Translations under genes and position numbers: made by a program | The notes under the pieces: generated by a model | Seen by the model: the letters and a program-made list of their open reading frames with translations, nothing else | Databases searched by the model: none | Told to the model about the DNA's origin: nothing | In this document: piece by piece, positions 56,087 through 64,000 of the stretch | How positions within the stretch are numbered: position 1 is the first letter of the stretch | How the letters are laid out: each line of letters begins with the position of its first letter | Source of the DNA: Exiguobacterium sp. s124 | GTDB taxonomy: Bacteria > Bacillota > Bacilli > Exiguobacteriales > Exiguobacteriaceae | Assembly (NCBI RefSeq): GCF_018617485.1 | Contig: NZ_JACSKH010000003.1 | Location: 143,172 to 207,171 of the forward strand | Length of the DNA stretch: 64,000 nucleotides | Direction: 5' to 3'

Positions 56087-58281
56087 GGAATAGCTCCTTC
56101 CCATACACGTTCCAACTCTTGCACATCCATTTCAATCAAACGGTCACTCGCACGAACGACAACGGTTGCCGCTTCTGTGACCGTTCCGATTGCTGTTCCG
56201 TTCGTCATACTCGCGAATGCCTCAGCTTGCGCTTGATCGACCGTCACGAGGAAGCGTGACTGTGATTCACTGAATAGCGCAGTGACGAGATCTGTATCGA
56301 TTGTGACGTCAACACCGAACTCGGTTCCGAAAACAAGTTCCGGTAACGCTGCCGCAAGACCGCCTTCTGACACATCGTGTGCCGCCGTGACAAGACCTTT
56401 ACGAATCGCTTGAAGCAATGCCTTTTGCGTCATTTGCTCTTCCTGAAGATCGAGTGTCGGTGCATGACCGCTCACTTTTCCGTCTTGGAGCATTTGAAGG
56501 GCGCTTCCACCGAATTCCGCTTTCGTCTCACCGAGTAAGAAGACGACGTCTCCTGCTTGTTTCGCGAACGATGTCGTAATGTGTTTCGGTTTCTCAATGA
56601 GTCCGACCATTCCGACGACCGGTGTCGGGTAGATCGCTTGTCCGTTCGATTCGTTGTACAACGATACGTTCCCACCAATGACAGGTGTATCAAGCGTACG
56701 GCACGCTTCCGCCATCCCTTCAACGGCTTGGTCGAGTTGCCAGAATCCTTCCGGTTTATCTGGGCTTCCGAAGTTGAGGCAGTCCGTCAAGGCGAGTGGT
56801 TCTGCACCACTTGCGACAATGTTACGAGCCGCCTCAGCGACAGCGATTGCCCCACCGACCCGAGGATCGAGGTAGACGTATTTTGCGTTACAGTCTGTCG
56901 TCATCGCGAGCGATTTCTCCGTCTCACGGATGCGAATGACCGCGGCATCGCTTCCTGGTGCGACGACTGTCGATGTTTGTACCATATGGTCGTATTGCTC
57001 ATACACCCAACGTTTCGAAGCGATACTCGGCATCGCAAGGACGTCTTTCCATGTCGCCATCACGTCGTTGACGACCGGCGTAATTGGTTTCATCGCCTGG
57101 AACGCTTCGTAATATGCGGGTACTTTTGACGGTTTATGATAGACAGGAGCGTCTTCAGCGAGCGCGTCGACTGGTACTTCGGCTGCGACTTCTCCTTGGT
57201 GAACGAGGCGAAGCACTTTCTCTTCGATAACTTCTCCTACCTTGATTGCGTGAAGTCCCCACTTCGTCACAATCGCTTCAATCTCGTCTTCATGTCCGGC
57301 TTTGACAACGAGAAGCATCCGTTCTTGCGATTCCGATAACATCATCTCGTAAGGCGTCATGCCTGTCTCACGTTGCGGGACGAGGTCCAAGTTCATCTCG
57401 ATTCCCATGCCAGCTTTTGAGGCCATCTCCGCTGAAGAAGATGTCAATCCGGCTGCTCCCATGTCTTGAATCCCGACGAGCGCTGGGTGCTTGATGACTT
57501 CGAGACACGCTTCAATCAATAACTTCTCCATGAACGGGTCTCCGACTTGTACGGCTGGACGTTTCTCGTCTGCGTCTTCCCCGAGTTCTTCAGAGGCGAA
57601 CGTGGCACCATGGATCCCGTCGCGTCCTGTCGTTGCACCGACATACATGACCGAGTTCCCGACACCTTCTGCGATTCCTTTTTGAATATCTTCATGCCGG
57701 ATGAAACCGACACACATCGCGTTGACGAGAGGATTTCCTGAGTAAGCCGGATCAAATGCGACTTCACCGCCGACAGTCGGGATGCCGACACAGTTTCCAT
57801 AACCGGCGATGCCTGATACGACATGACCGAATAAATGTTTCACACGTGATTCGTTCAAATCTCCGAAACGGAGTGAGTTCAATAATGCAATCGGACGGGC
57901 ACCCATCGAGAAGATATCGCGGATGATTCCACCCACCCCAGTCGCTGCACCTTGATAAGGCTCGATCGCTGACGGGTGATTATGACTCTCGATTTTAAAG
58001 GCGACAGCTTGACCGTCTCCGATATCGACGATTCCTGCCCCTTCTCCCGGTCCTTGTAAAACGTGCTTACCGGTCGTAGGAAACTTCCGGAGCACAGGTT
58101 TCGAGTTTTTGTACGAACAGTGTTCAGACCACATGACCGAGAAGAGACCGATTTCTGTATAGTTTGGCTCTCGACCAAGTAGTGAGACGACGAGTGCATA
58201 TTCGTCGTCTGATAATCCCATCGTGGCATAGATCTTTTCATCACGGATTTGTGTAGCTGTCGGTTCAGTTGTAAGTAACAT
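56062..58281 (-). CDS. purL: Phosphoribosylformylglycinamidine synthase, large subunit (small PurL)
   Basis: The 739-residue protein is the ATP-dependent part of the PurLQS complex that makes [66 protein letters not shown] and [10 protein letters not shown] (quoted in part) are typical of the short form. It lacks the glutaminase domain, which is supplied by PurQ. It overlaps purQ by 17 bases. Confidence 0.97.
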   Translation of the reverse strand: MLLTTEPTATQIRDEKIYATMGLSDDEYALVVSLLGREPNYTEIGLFSVMWSEHCSYKNSKPVLRKFPTTGKHVLQGPGEGAGIVDIGDGQAVAFKIESHNHPSAIEPYQGAATGVGGIIRDIFSMGARPIALLNSLRFGDLNESRVKHLFGHVVSGIAGYGNCVGIPTVGGEVAFDPAYSGNPLVNAMCVGFIRHEDIQKGIAEGVGNSVMYVGATTGRDGIHGATFASEELGEDADEKRPAVQVGDPFMEKLLIEACLEVIKHPALVGIQDMGAAGLTSSSAEMASKAGMGIEMNLDLVPQRETGMTPYEMMLSESQERMLLVVKAGHEDEIEAIVTKWGLHAIKVGEVIEEKVLRLVHQGEVAAEVPVDALAEDAPVYHKPSKVPAYYEAFQAMKPITPVVNDVMATWKDVLAMPSIASKRWVYEQYDHMVQTSTVVAPGSDAAVIRIRETEKSLAMTTDCNAKYVYLDPRVGGAIAVAEAARNIVASGAEPLALTDCLNFGSPDKPEGFWQLDQAVEGMAEACRTLDTPVIGGNVSLYNESNGQAIYPTPVVGMVGLIEKPKHITTSFAKQAGDVVFLLGETKAEFGGSALQMLQDGKVSGHAPTLDLQEEQMTQKALLQAIRKGLVTAAHDVSEGGLAAALPELVFGTEFGVDVTIDTDLVTALFSESQSRFLVTVDQAQAEAFASMTNGTAIGTVTEAATVVVRASDRLIEMDVQELERVWEGAIPCYMTSEA

Positions 58282-58945
58282 GTCGTGCCCCCCATTTTAC
58301 GATTGACGTGAATAACCGTTTACCGTCTTCCCCACCTAGTAGCGCTTCGACCGCACGCTCCGGGTGTGGCATCATGCCGAGTACATTTCCTGCCTCATTC
58401 GTGATACCAGCGATATTTTCGACCGATCCGTTCGGATTCTCTTTATAGGTGAACGCGATCTGACCTTTTGCCTTCAATGTCTCAAGTGTTGCCTCGTCAC
58501 AGTAGTAGTTGCCCTCACCGTGTGCGATTGGGACCCGAATCGTTTCCTGTGCCGCATAATCACTAGTGAACATCGTCTCATTATTTTCGACGACAAGTTC
58601 GACTGTCTTACACATGAATTTCAAATCACGGTTTCGCATCAATACACCAGGGAGGAGTCCCGCTTCGACAAGTACTTGGAATCCGTTACATACCCCAAGA
58701 ACCGGACGTCCTTCTTCTGCGAAACGCTTCACCTCAGCCATAATCGGTGAAAATTGAGCAATCGACCCACAGCGCAAGTAATCGCCATATGAGAAGCCAC
58801 CTGGTAAGAGGACCCCATCGAATCCTTCAAGTGATGTTTCTGTATGGAACACGTATTCCGCTTCTTCCCCGAGCACGTCTTTTACCGCATGGTACATGTC
58901 GAGGTCACAGTTTGATCCTGGAAAGACGATGACCGCGAACTTCAT
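58265..58945 (-). CDS. purQ: Phosphoribosylformylglycinamidine synthase, glutaminase subunit
   Basis: The 226-residue class I glutamine amidotransferase feeds ammonia to PurL. The nucleophile elbow is [11 protein letters not shown]. The catalytic His and Glu lie in [22 protein letters not shown] is also conserved. It overlaps purS by 4 bases. Confidence 0.97.
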   Translation of the reverse strand: MKFAVIVFPGSNCDLDMYHAVKDVLGEEAEYVFHTETSLEGFDGVLLPGGFSYGDYLRCGSIAQFSPIMAEVKRFAEEGRPVLGVCNGFQVLVEAGLLPGVLMRNRDLKFMCKTVELVVENNETMFTSDYAAQETIRVPIAHGEGNYYCDEATLETLKAKGQIAFTYKENPNGSVENIAGITNEAGNVLGMMPHPERAVEALLGGEDGKRLFTSIVKWGARHVTYN

Positions 58946-59184
58946 GCGAGTACCCCCATCTCGATTTCATAATTCTCAATGACCGTGTTGACGAGTAACT
59001 TCTCACACATTTCTTTGACCATGTCTTCTGTCGTCTCGTCAGCAACTTGAAGCTCGATGACCTTCCCGATGCGGACCGACTCAATCCCAGCGAATCCAAG
59101 ATGTTCGAGTCCACCTTTCACGGCAACTCCTTGTGGGTCGAGTACACTTTCACGTAATGTCACATACACGTTTACTTTTTTCAT
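58942..59184 (-). CDS. purS: Phosphoribosylformylglycinamidine synthase, PurS subunit
   Basis: The 80-residue alpha/beta protein is the small subunit that bridges PurL and Pur[21 protein letters not shown] and the IGKVIEL segment fit the family. It overlaps purQ and purC by 4 bases each. Confidence 0.95.
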   Translation of the reverse strand: MKKVNVYVTLRESVLDPQGVAVKGGLEHLGFAGIESVRIGKVIELQVADETTEDMVKEMCEKLLVNTVIENYEIEMGVLA

Positions 59185-59885
59185 TGTCCGTTTCCCCCTA
59201 TGCGTGTTAACAATTGTCCATACGTCTCAGTCAAAGAACCTAAATCGCGACGAAATACATCTTTATCGAGCTTTTGTTTCGTCTCTTTGTCCCACAAGCG
59301 GCATGTATCTGGTGAAATCTCATCCGCTAAGATGATCGTTCCGTCTACTTTTCCAAACTCTAGTTTGAAATCAATCACGTCAATGCCATGTTGGCCGAAG
59401 AAATCGAGCAATACATCGTTTACCCAAAGACCTAGTTGTCGCAATGTTTCGACTTCTTTATGTGTAGCGACTTGCAACAAACGGATATGGTCTTTCGTAA
59501 GCAACGGATCCCCAAGGGCATCATCTTTATAGTAGAACTCGACAATCGGTGCGAGGAGCGGCGTCCCTTCTTCCCAACCGAGTCGTTTCGCCAGACTACC
59601 GGCCGCTACGTTTCGAACGACCACTTCTAACGGAATGATGTCGACACGGCGGACTAACTGTTCCCGCTCTGAGATTCGTTTGATAAAGTGCGTCGGAATC
59701 TTGTTGTCATGCATCAATTCGAACAGCTGGGTCGTGATGGCGTTGTTGAGAATCCCTTTTCCATCAATCGACTCTTTCTTCTCTCCATTGAATGCCGTTG
59801 CATCATCTTTGTAATACACGCGAAGCACACCCGCTTCTTCTGTCTCAAATAACGCTTTCGCTTTGCCTTCATAAATTGCTTTCAT
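59181..59885 (-). CDS. purC: SAICAR synthetase
   Basis: The 234-residue enzyme joins aspartate to CAIR. IYEGKAKALF at the start, VVRNVAAGSLAKRLG, DFKLEFGK and ILADEISPDTCRLWD are diagnostic. The ATG at 59885 is chosen for AAGGGGGAC about 9 bases upstream; a longer reading lacks a site. Confidence 0.96.
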   Translation of the reverse strand: MKAIYEGKAKALFETEEAGVLRVYYKDDATAFNGEKKESIDGKGILNNAITTQLFELMHDNKIPTHFIKRISEREQLVRRVDIIPLEVVVRNVAAGSLAKRLGWEEGTPLLAPIVEFYYKDDALGDPLLTKDHIRLLQVATHKEVETLRQLGLWVNDVLLDFFGQHGIDVIDFKLEFGKVDGTIILADEISPDTCRLWDKETKQKLDKDVFRRDLGSLTETYGQLLTRIGGNGQ

Positions 59886-59909
59886 CTGAACCGTCCCCCT
59901 TAAAAGTGA

Positions 59910-59928
59910 GAGGGGCATATCGCCCCTC
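59910..59928 (-). other. Stem-loop between purB and purC
   Basis: GAGGGGC / GCCCCTC with a 5-base loop lies in the only sizeable gap (48 bases) of the middle pur operon. No T run follows, so it is not a classical terminator. It could protect the upstream mRNA or mark a cleavage point. Confidence 0.5.
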
Positions 59929-59933
59929 AACGA

Positions 59934-61226
59934 TTACAAACCACAGCGTTCAAAAATCGTATCGACACGGCGTACATGATAACGCGGGTCGAACAACTCA
60001 TCGAGCTCTTCACTCGTAAAGAGTGCGCCCATTTCTTTGTCCTCTTCAATCAATGTCCGGAACATTGTTTCTTCTTCCCATGCCTGCATCGCCTTCGGTT
60101 GAACCGCGTCATATGCAGCCTCGCGCGACCAGCCTTTCTCGATGAGACCGAGTAGAATACGTTGTGAGAAGATGATCCCAAACGTACGGTCCATGTTACG
60201 ACGCATATTCTCTGGGAACACCGTCAAATTCTTCACAATATTACCGAAGCGATTCAACATATAGTTGAGAAGAATCGTCGCGTCCGGGATGATGATGCGT
60301 TCTGCCGATGAGTGCGAGATGTCACGTTCATGCCAGAGCGGAACATTTTCGTAAGCCGTCACCATATGACCGCGAATCACACGTGCAAGACCTGTCATGT
60401 TTTCAGAACCGATTGGATTCCGCTTATGCGGCATCGCCGACGATCCTTTTTGTCCTTTTGCGAAAAATTCTTCCACTTCGCGTGTCTCTGTTTTTTGAAG
60501 ACCACGAATCTCGGTTGCCATTTTTTCAATCGATGTCGCGATCAATGCGAGCGTCGACATATACTCGGCATGGCGGTCCCGTTGGAGCGTCTGTGTCGAG
60601 ATTGGTGCAGCTTGAATACCGAGCTTGTCACATACATATGACTCGATGAACGGGTCAATATTTGCGAATGTCCCAACGGCTCCACTCATTTTCCCAAACT
60701 CAATCGTTTCGCGTGCTGCCATGAAACGTTTTTTGTTGCGTTTCATTTCTTCATACCAAAGGGCGAGCTTCAAGCCGAACGTCGTCGGTTCCGCATGTAC
60801 ACCGTGTGTACGTCCCATCATGATGTCATATTTATGTGCTTTTGCTTTTTCTGCAAGAATGCCGATGAAGCGATCTAAATCGGCTTCTAAAATATCATTC
60901 GCCTGCTTGATTAAGTACGAGAGCGCCGTATCGACGACATCCGTTGACGTCAATCCGTAGTGTACCCACTTCTTCTCTTCTCCGAGTGTCTCGGAGACCG
61001 CACGCGTGAACGCAATCACATCGTGACGCGTCTCTTGTTCAATTTCTAAAATACGGTCAACATCAAACGATGCTTTGTTCCAAAGGACCTGTACATCTTC
61101 TTTCGGGATAATCCCAAGTTCACTCCAAGCCTCACAAGCGTAAAGTTCAACTTTTAGCCAAGCCTCGAACTTGTTTTGATCAGTCCAAATGTTCGCCATC
61201 TCTGGGCGGGTGTAGCGTGAAATCAT
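59934..61226 (-). CDS. purB: Adenylosuccinate lyase
   Basis: The 430-residue fumarase-superfamily enzyme acts twice in purine synthesis. [16 protein letters not shown] and the flexible signature loop [19 protein letters not shown] (catalytic Ser) are present. The start is ATG at 61226 behind AAGGAG, overlapping purK by 4 bases (ATGA). Confidence 0.97.
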   Translation of the reverse strand: MISRYTRPEMANIWTDQNKFEAWLKVELYACEAWSELGIIPKEDVQVLWNKASFDVDRILEIEQETRHDVIAFTRAVSETLGEEKKWVHYGLTSTDVVDTALSYLIKQANDILEADLDRFIGILAEKAKAHKYDIMMGRTHGVHAEPTTFGLKLALWYEEMKRNKKRFMAARETIEFGKMSGAVGTFANIDPFIESYVCDKLGIQAAPISTQTLQRDRHAEYMSTLALIATSIEKMATEIRGLQKTETREVEEFFAKGQKGSSAMPHKRNPIGSENMTGLARVIRGHMVTAYENVPLWHERDISHSSAERIIIPDATILLNYMLNRFGNIVKNLTVFPENMRRNMDRTFGIIFSQRILLGLIEKGWSREAAYDAVQPKAMQAWEEETMFRTLIEEDKEMGALFTSEELDELFDPRYHVRRVDTIFERCGL

Positions 61227-62317
61227 AAAACGGTCTCCTTCCAAATTGCCAGTTGTTCGATGGTATGAAGCGCATCCTCGACCGTGTCACCGAGAATATT
61301 CAAGTGTCCCATCTTGCGACCTGTCTTCGCTTCATCTTTTCCATACAGATGTAGTTTAACATTCGAAGGCAATGCTTTGACATTGAGTCGTTGCATATGC
61401 TCGCCGAGAAGATTGACCATCACGACAGGCGTTTTCAATGTTGTCCGTCCGAGACGCATTCCCGTCACGGCTCGAATGTGTTGTTCAAATTGTGAGGTTT
61501 CACAAGCATCAATTGTGTAATGTCCAGAATTATGTGGACGTGGTGCGAGTTCGTTTACGTAAAGGCGACCATCTGACATGACAAACAGCTCGACAGCGAG
61601 TGTTCCCATTAATCCGATATGGTCAGCAAGCTGAAGCGCAAGGTGTCTCGCATCTTCTTGAATCTCATCAGCCACACGAGCTGGTACGATCGATAGATGT
61701 AGAATGTTGTTATGATGAATATTTTCACTAATTGGGAACGTTGACGTTTCTTCTTCTCCACGTGTCACAATGACCGAGATTTCTTTTTCAAAAGGCAACC
61801 AGGCTTCAGCGACATATTCTTGCTCGGTGAACTGTTCAATGAATGCCTGAACATCTTGTTCCGTCCGAATGACTGTCTGCCCTTTTCCGTCATAGCCAAA
61901 GCGACACGTTTTGACGACAAATGGCAACCCAAGTTTCTCTTTCGCCACCTGAACATCTCGAACGGTACGGACTGAAACATAAGGTGCGACTCGTAAACCA
62001 GCTGACTCAATCATTTGTTTTTCTAAAATACGATGCTGCGTCGCTTTCAATACATCCATTCCTTGTGGACATTTCTCTTCAATCGCTGCAATCATTTCTG
62101 TGTCAATATTCTCGAATTCATACGTTACAACGTCTGAACGGTCAGCAAGTTTCTTTGCGGCATCAACATCATCAAATGAAGCAACGATTGAATCCGCCAC
62201 TTGAGCAGTCGGTGCATGTGGGTTTGGGTCTAGACAAAGTGTCGTGTATCCCATTGCACTTGCACTAAGAGACATCATTCGTCCGAGCTGTCCTCCGCCT
62301 AAGATTCCGATTCTCAT
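61223..62317 (-). CDS. purK: N5-carboxyaminoimidazole ribonucleotide synthase
   Basis: The 364-residue ATP-grasp enzyme carboxylates AIR with bicarbonate. [12 protein letters not shown] at the N-terminus and [42 protein letters not shown] (quoted in part) are diagnostic. Its ATG overlaps the purE stop by one base (TAATG). Confidence 0.97.
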   Translation of the reverse strand: MRIGILGGGQLGRMMSLSASAMGYTTLCLDPNPHAPTAQVADSIVASFDDVDAAKKLADRSDVVTYEFENIDTEMIAAIEEKCPQGMDVLKATQHRILEKQMIESAGLRVAPYVSVRTVRDVQVAKEKLGLPFVVKTCRFGYDGKGQTVIRTEQDVQAFIEQFTEQEYVAEAWLPFEKEISVIVTRGEEETSTFPISENIHHNNILHLSIVPARVADEIQEDARHLALQLADHIGLMGTLAVELFVMSDGRLYVNELAPRPHNSGHYTIDACETSQFEQHIRAVTGMRLGRTTLKTPVVMVNLLGEHMQRLNVKALPSNVKLHLYGKDEAKTGRKMGHLNILGDTVEDALHTIEQLAIWKETVL

Positions 62318-62805
62318 TAGACTAACTCCCCCGTTCCTCGCATAGCCATCTCTTGTTTTTTCTCCCGAAACGATTCAAGTCGCTGCGTGATTTCTTTGGA
62401 GTGAATACTGAGAATTTGAGCAGCGAGTAGTCCCGCGTTCGTCGCGCCAGCCTTACCGATTGCCACAGTTGCTACTGGCACTCCCGCAGGCATCTGAACG
62501 ATTGATAGTAGTGAATCCATTCCATTGAGTGCTTTGGACTGAACTGGGACACCGATGACAGGGAGTGTCGTTTTAGCAGCCACCATTCCAGGAAGATGAG
62601 CTGCGCCACCAGCACCAGCGATAATAACTTGAATGCCTCTACTTCGTGCCTCTTCCGCATATTCGAACATAAGGTCTGGTGTTCGATGAGCCGAGACAAC
62701 TTGTTTCTCGTATGGAATCTGTAACTCATCTAACAAGTCACAAGTATGTTTCATCGTCTCCCAATCAGATGAACTACCCATAATTACTCCAACCACTGCG
62801 TTCAT
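62317..62805 (-). CDS. purE: N5-CAIR mutase
   Basis: The 162-residue class I PurE moves the carboxylate to make [36 protein letters not shown] and [15 protein letters not shown] are the signature segments. It is the first gene of the operon, start ATG behind AAGGGGGAC, placed after the guanine riboswitch terminator. Confidence 0.97.
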   Translation of the reverse strand: MNAVVGVIMGSSSDWETMKHTCDLLDELQIPYEKQVVSAHRTPDLMFEYAEEARSRGIQVIIAGAGGAAHLPGMVAAKTTLPVIGVPVQSKALNGMDSLLSIVQMPAGVPVATVAIGKAGATNAGLLAAQILSIHSKEITQRLESFREKKQEMAMRGTGELV

Positions 62806-62822
62806 TCCAAATGTCCCCCTTA

Positions 62823-62859
62823 CAAAAAGAAATCCCTAAACCGAGCAATCAGTTTAGGG
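62823..62859 (-). terminator. Riboswitch-controlled terminator of the pur operon
   Basis: On the minus strand CCCTAAAC / GTTTAGGG is followed by ATTTCTTTTT, just before the purE ribosome binding site. Confidence 0.85.
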
Positions 62860-62891
62860 TATAGGCATGACAAATACACGTCAGCTACACC

Positions 62892-62956
62892 CCATAGTCT
62901 GATCAGAGTCGGTGATCAGGTAGAAACTTGCAAGCCATTTCCTTGCGATTATATGG
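62892..62956 (-). ncRNA. Guanine-type purine riboswitch of the pur operon
   Basis: On the minus strand the aptamer opens with CCATATAATCGC (P1 CCATA pairing with TATGG), holds ATGGCTTGCAAGTTTCTACC and closes with GACTATGG. The pyrimidine that sets specificity is C in GACTATG, which is the guanine form; adenine aptamers have U. Guanine or hypoxanthine should favour the terminator at 62823-62859. Confidence 0.95.
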
Positions 62957-62988
62957 AGCACTATTTATTTTTCCTATCTCACACGCCT

Positions 62989-63018
62989 ATCGTACCTTGT
63001 TCTTTGAAAACATGTCAA
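62989..63018 (-). promoter_or_regulatory. Sigma-A promoter of the pur operon
   Basis: The minus-strand -35 is a perfect TTGACA (63018-63013). The -10 TACGAT (62994-62989) is 18 bases downstream. Confidence 0.8.
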
Positions 63019-63024
63019 TAAACT

Positions 63025-63060
63025 GCGAACATTTTAATTGTCTGAATATTTATCGTTCGC
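63025..63060. promoter_or_regulatory. PurBox pair (PurR operator)
   Basis: GCGAAC at 63025-63030 and GTTCGC at 63055-63060 form an inverted pair with AT-rich flanks. They resemble the two PurBoxes (core CGAA) bound by the Bacillus repressor PurR. They sit directly upstream of the pur -35 and also upstream of the divergent Nudix gene. Confidence 0.75.
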
Positions 63061-63123
63061 TTTTTTGATATTATCGGCGCAAGTTTCTCTGATAATGTAT
63101 GCTATTGAAAAAGGGGGAGTTAG

Positions 63124-63594
63124 ATGAGTTATATCGCAGGTCTACGTGAAGTGATTGGGAATCGCCCAATCATCAGTGTGGGAGCGACCATTTTGGTCAT
63201 CAATCAAAAGCAAGAGGTACTGATGCAATTCCGATCGGATACACTTGATTGGGGTTTACCAGGAGGATCGATGGAACTCGGGGAAACATTGGAAGAAGTC
63301 GCTGCACGAGAATTGAAAGAAGAAACTGGGCTTCTCGCTGAGCAATTTGAATTAATCCAAGTCTTTTCCGGTCCAGACGGTTACTTTAAATATCCGAACG
63401 GAGACGAGACATACGGTGTCATTCATTTATACCAAGCAAAAGGAGTACGTGGAGAACTCGTCATGGAAGATGGTGAAAGTTTGGCTCTTGAGTACTTTAG
63501 TAAAGAAAACCTTCCTATGAAGATAGAGAAACCTGCTCAAACTTTATTGGATACGCTTGGAGATCGATGCTTTGAGCGTGAGCATTCGTTTTGA
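63124..63594 (+). CDS. Nudix hydrolase
   Basis: The 156-residue protein has a complete Nudix box: GGSMELGETLEEVAARELKEETGL, quoted here as GGSMELGETLEEV, AARELKEETGL (residues about 46-69). Nudix enzymes cleave nucleoside diphosphates linked to another group; the substrate here is unknown. The start is ATG behind AAGGGGGAG. It is divergent from the pur operon and shares its upstream region with the PurBox pair, so PurR control is possible. Confidence 0.85.
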   Translation: MSYIAGLREVIGNRPIISVGATILVINQKQEVLMQFRSDTLDWGLPGGSMELGETLEEVAARELKEETGLLAEQFELIQVFSGPDGYFKYPNGDETYGVIHLYQAKGVRGELVMEDGESLALEYFSKENLPMKIEKPAQTLLDTLGDRCFEREHSF

Positions 63595-63598
63595 GACA

Positions 63599-63633
63599 TA
63601 AAAAAGCCGTCACACAGAGTCGTGTGACGGCTT
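63599..63633 (-). terminator. Terminator of yebG
   Basis: AAGCCGTCACAC / GTGTGACGGCTT is followed by a T run only on the minus strand, so it mainly serves yebG. The Nudix gene may use the same stem less efficiently. Confidence 0.8.
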
Positions 63634-63637
63634 GGCA

Positions 63638-63829
63638 TTAGGATTCTTTAGAGACGCATTCAAATAAAATCGATTGATGGGAATGGACAGGTTCATCTTT
63701 GGCTCCCGTTTGCTCAAAGACGGGCTTTTCAATGCGGCGTATAGGACGATAACCCATTTCGTTGATTCGATCTAAACATTCGCTGACCGTTTCATTTGGT
63801 TCGACATATACTTTGATCTTCTTAGCCAT
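63638..63829 (-). CDS. yebG: NETI-motif protein YebG
   Basis: The 63-residue protein is of the NETI family: KIKVYVEPNETVSECLDRIN followed by GYRPIRRIEKPVFE. The motif here reads NETV instead of NETI. Function is unknown. In Bacillus yebG also lies just before purE, which supports the match. It has its own terminator and is separated from purE by the opposite-facing Nudix gene. Confidence 0.82.
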   Translation of the reverse strand: MAKKIKVYVEPNETVSECLDRINEMGYRPIRRIEKPVFEQTGAKDEPVHSHQSILFECVSKES

Positions 63830-63870
63830 TTCTTACGTCCTCTCTTCCACTGAACTGAATCGATGATAAG

Positions 63871-63911
63871 AAAAAACGGCGGCCCTTGAGCGAATGCTCC
63901 AGAACCACCGT
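63871..63911 (-). terminator. rRNA operon terminator
   Basis: On the minus strand a long imperfect stem (ACGGTGGTTCTGGAGC with GCTCAAGGGCCGCCGT) is followed by six T, directly after the 5S rRNA 3' end. Confidence 0.85.
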
Positions 63912-63912
63912 T

Positions 63913-64000
63913 TGCCTGGCAACGTCCTATCCTCACAGGGGGAGATCCCCCAACTACTTTCGGCGCTGAGACGCTTAACTTCCGTGTTCGGCATGGGAAC
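63913..64000 (-). rRNA. 5S ribosomal RNA, 3' part (cut by window edge)
   Basis: The minus-strand sequence carries the conserved 5S elements GTTCCCATGCCGAACACGG, AAGTTAAG, CAGCGCCGA and the 3' end GTTGCCAGGCA. The 5' end lies outside the window. It is the end of an rrn operon read toward the pur region. Confidence 0.95.

Noticed and set aside
56557..57129. 190-codon plus-strand frame
   Set aside because: It is antisense to purL, an intact conserved gene, and its protein shows no motif.

Overview
The window is a housekeeping stretch of a low-to-mid GC Bacillota chromosome. The best fit is the order Bacillales, most likely Exiguobacterium. That genus call is an inference from protein character and operon layout and was not searched. 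Support comes from strong AGGAGG-type ribosome binding sites, the full PurR-type purine operon (purEKBCSQLFMNHD), the yerA-yerC-pcrB-pcrA-ligA-camS block known from Bacillus, a Staphylococcus-like dap operon, CtsR and CcpA-type operators, and lysine and guanine riboswitches. I see no phage, insertion sequence, CRISPR array, tRNA gene or defence system.

Layout. 1-8.5 kb holds the start of rocD (ornithine aminotransferase), a PAS-GGDEF-EAL signalling protein, an ArcD-type basic amino acid antiporter, an orphan OppA-type lipoprotein, and an NhaC-family transporter behind a lysine riboswitch. 8.5-12 kb holds adenine deaminase, a gamma-carbonic anhydrase-like protein, a tiny two-ORF unit behind a cre site, and a nitroreductase. 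12-20.2 kb is an eight-gene lysine/diaminopimelate operon (lysC-asd-dapA-dapB-dapH-ilvE-like-alr-lysA) read on the minus strand from a second lysine riboswitch. 20.2-26 kb holds an alanyl-tRNA editing protein with a GNAT enzyme, the GntR regulator NagR, an LCP cell-wall protein and nagAB. 26-32 kb holds a MATE transporter, a CHAD protein, glutaminase with a small membrane ORF, and a two-gene unit of coproporphyrinogen oxidase and an AhbD-like radical SAM enzyme. 32-36 kb is a CtsR-controlled cbpA-clpB operon. 36-48 kb holds camS, an LPXTG surface protein, ligA, pcrA, pcrB, a Trk/Ktr potassium channel subunit, yerC and yerA. 48-50 kb holds a membrane CHASE4-GGDEF-EAL protein. 50-63 kb is the twelve-gene purine operon, read on the minus strand from a PurBox pair and a guanine riboswitch. 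The end holds a Nudix hydrolase, yebG and the 3' part of a 5S rRNA gene on the minus strand.

How the genes work together. Lysine is sensed twice by RNA, once for synthesis and once for probable uptake. Purine metabolism is represented by de novo synthesis plus two adenine-deaminase-type proteins. Amino sugar breakdown (nagA, nagB) is controlled by the nearby NagR, with matching operator-like sites at both promoters. Coproporphyrin and heme synthesis is suggested by the coupled oxidase and radical SAM pair. There is no obviously exotic system. The most promising leads are the coproporphyrinogen oxidase/radical SAM pair, the replacement of the deacetylase by an IlvE-type aminotransferase in the dap operon, and the cre-linked micro-operon at 11.06-11.30 kb.
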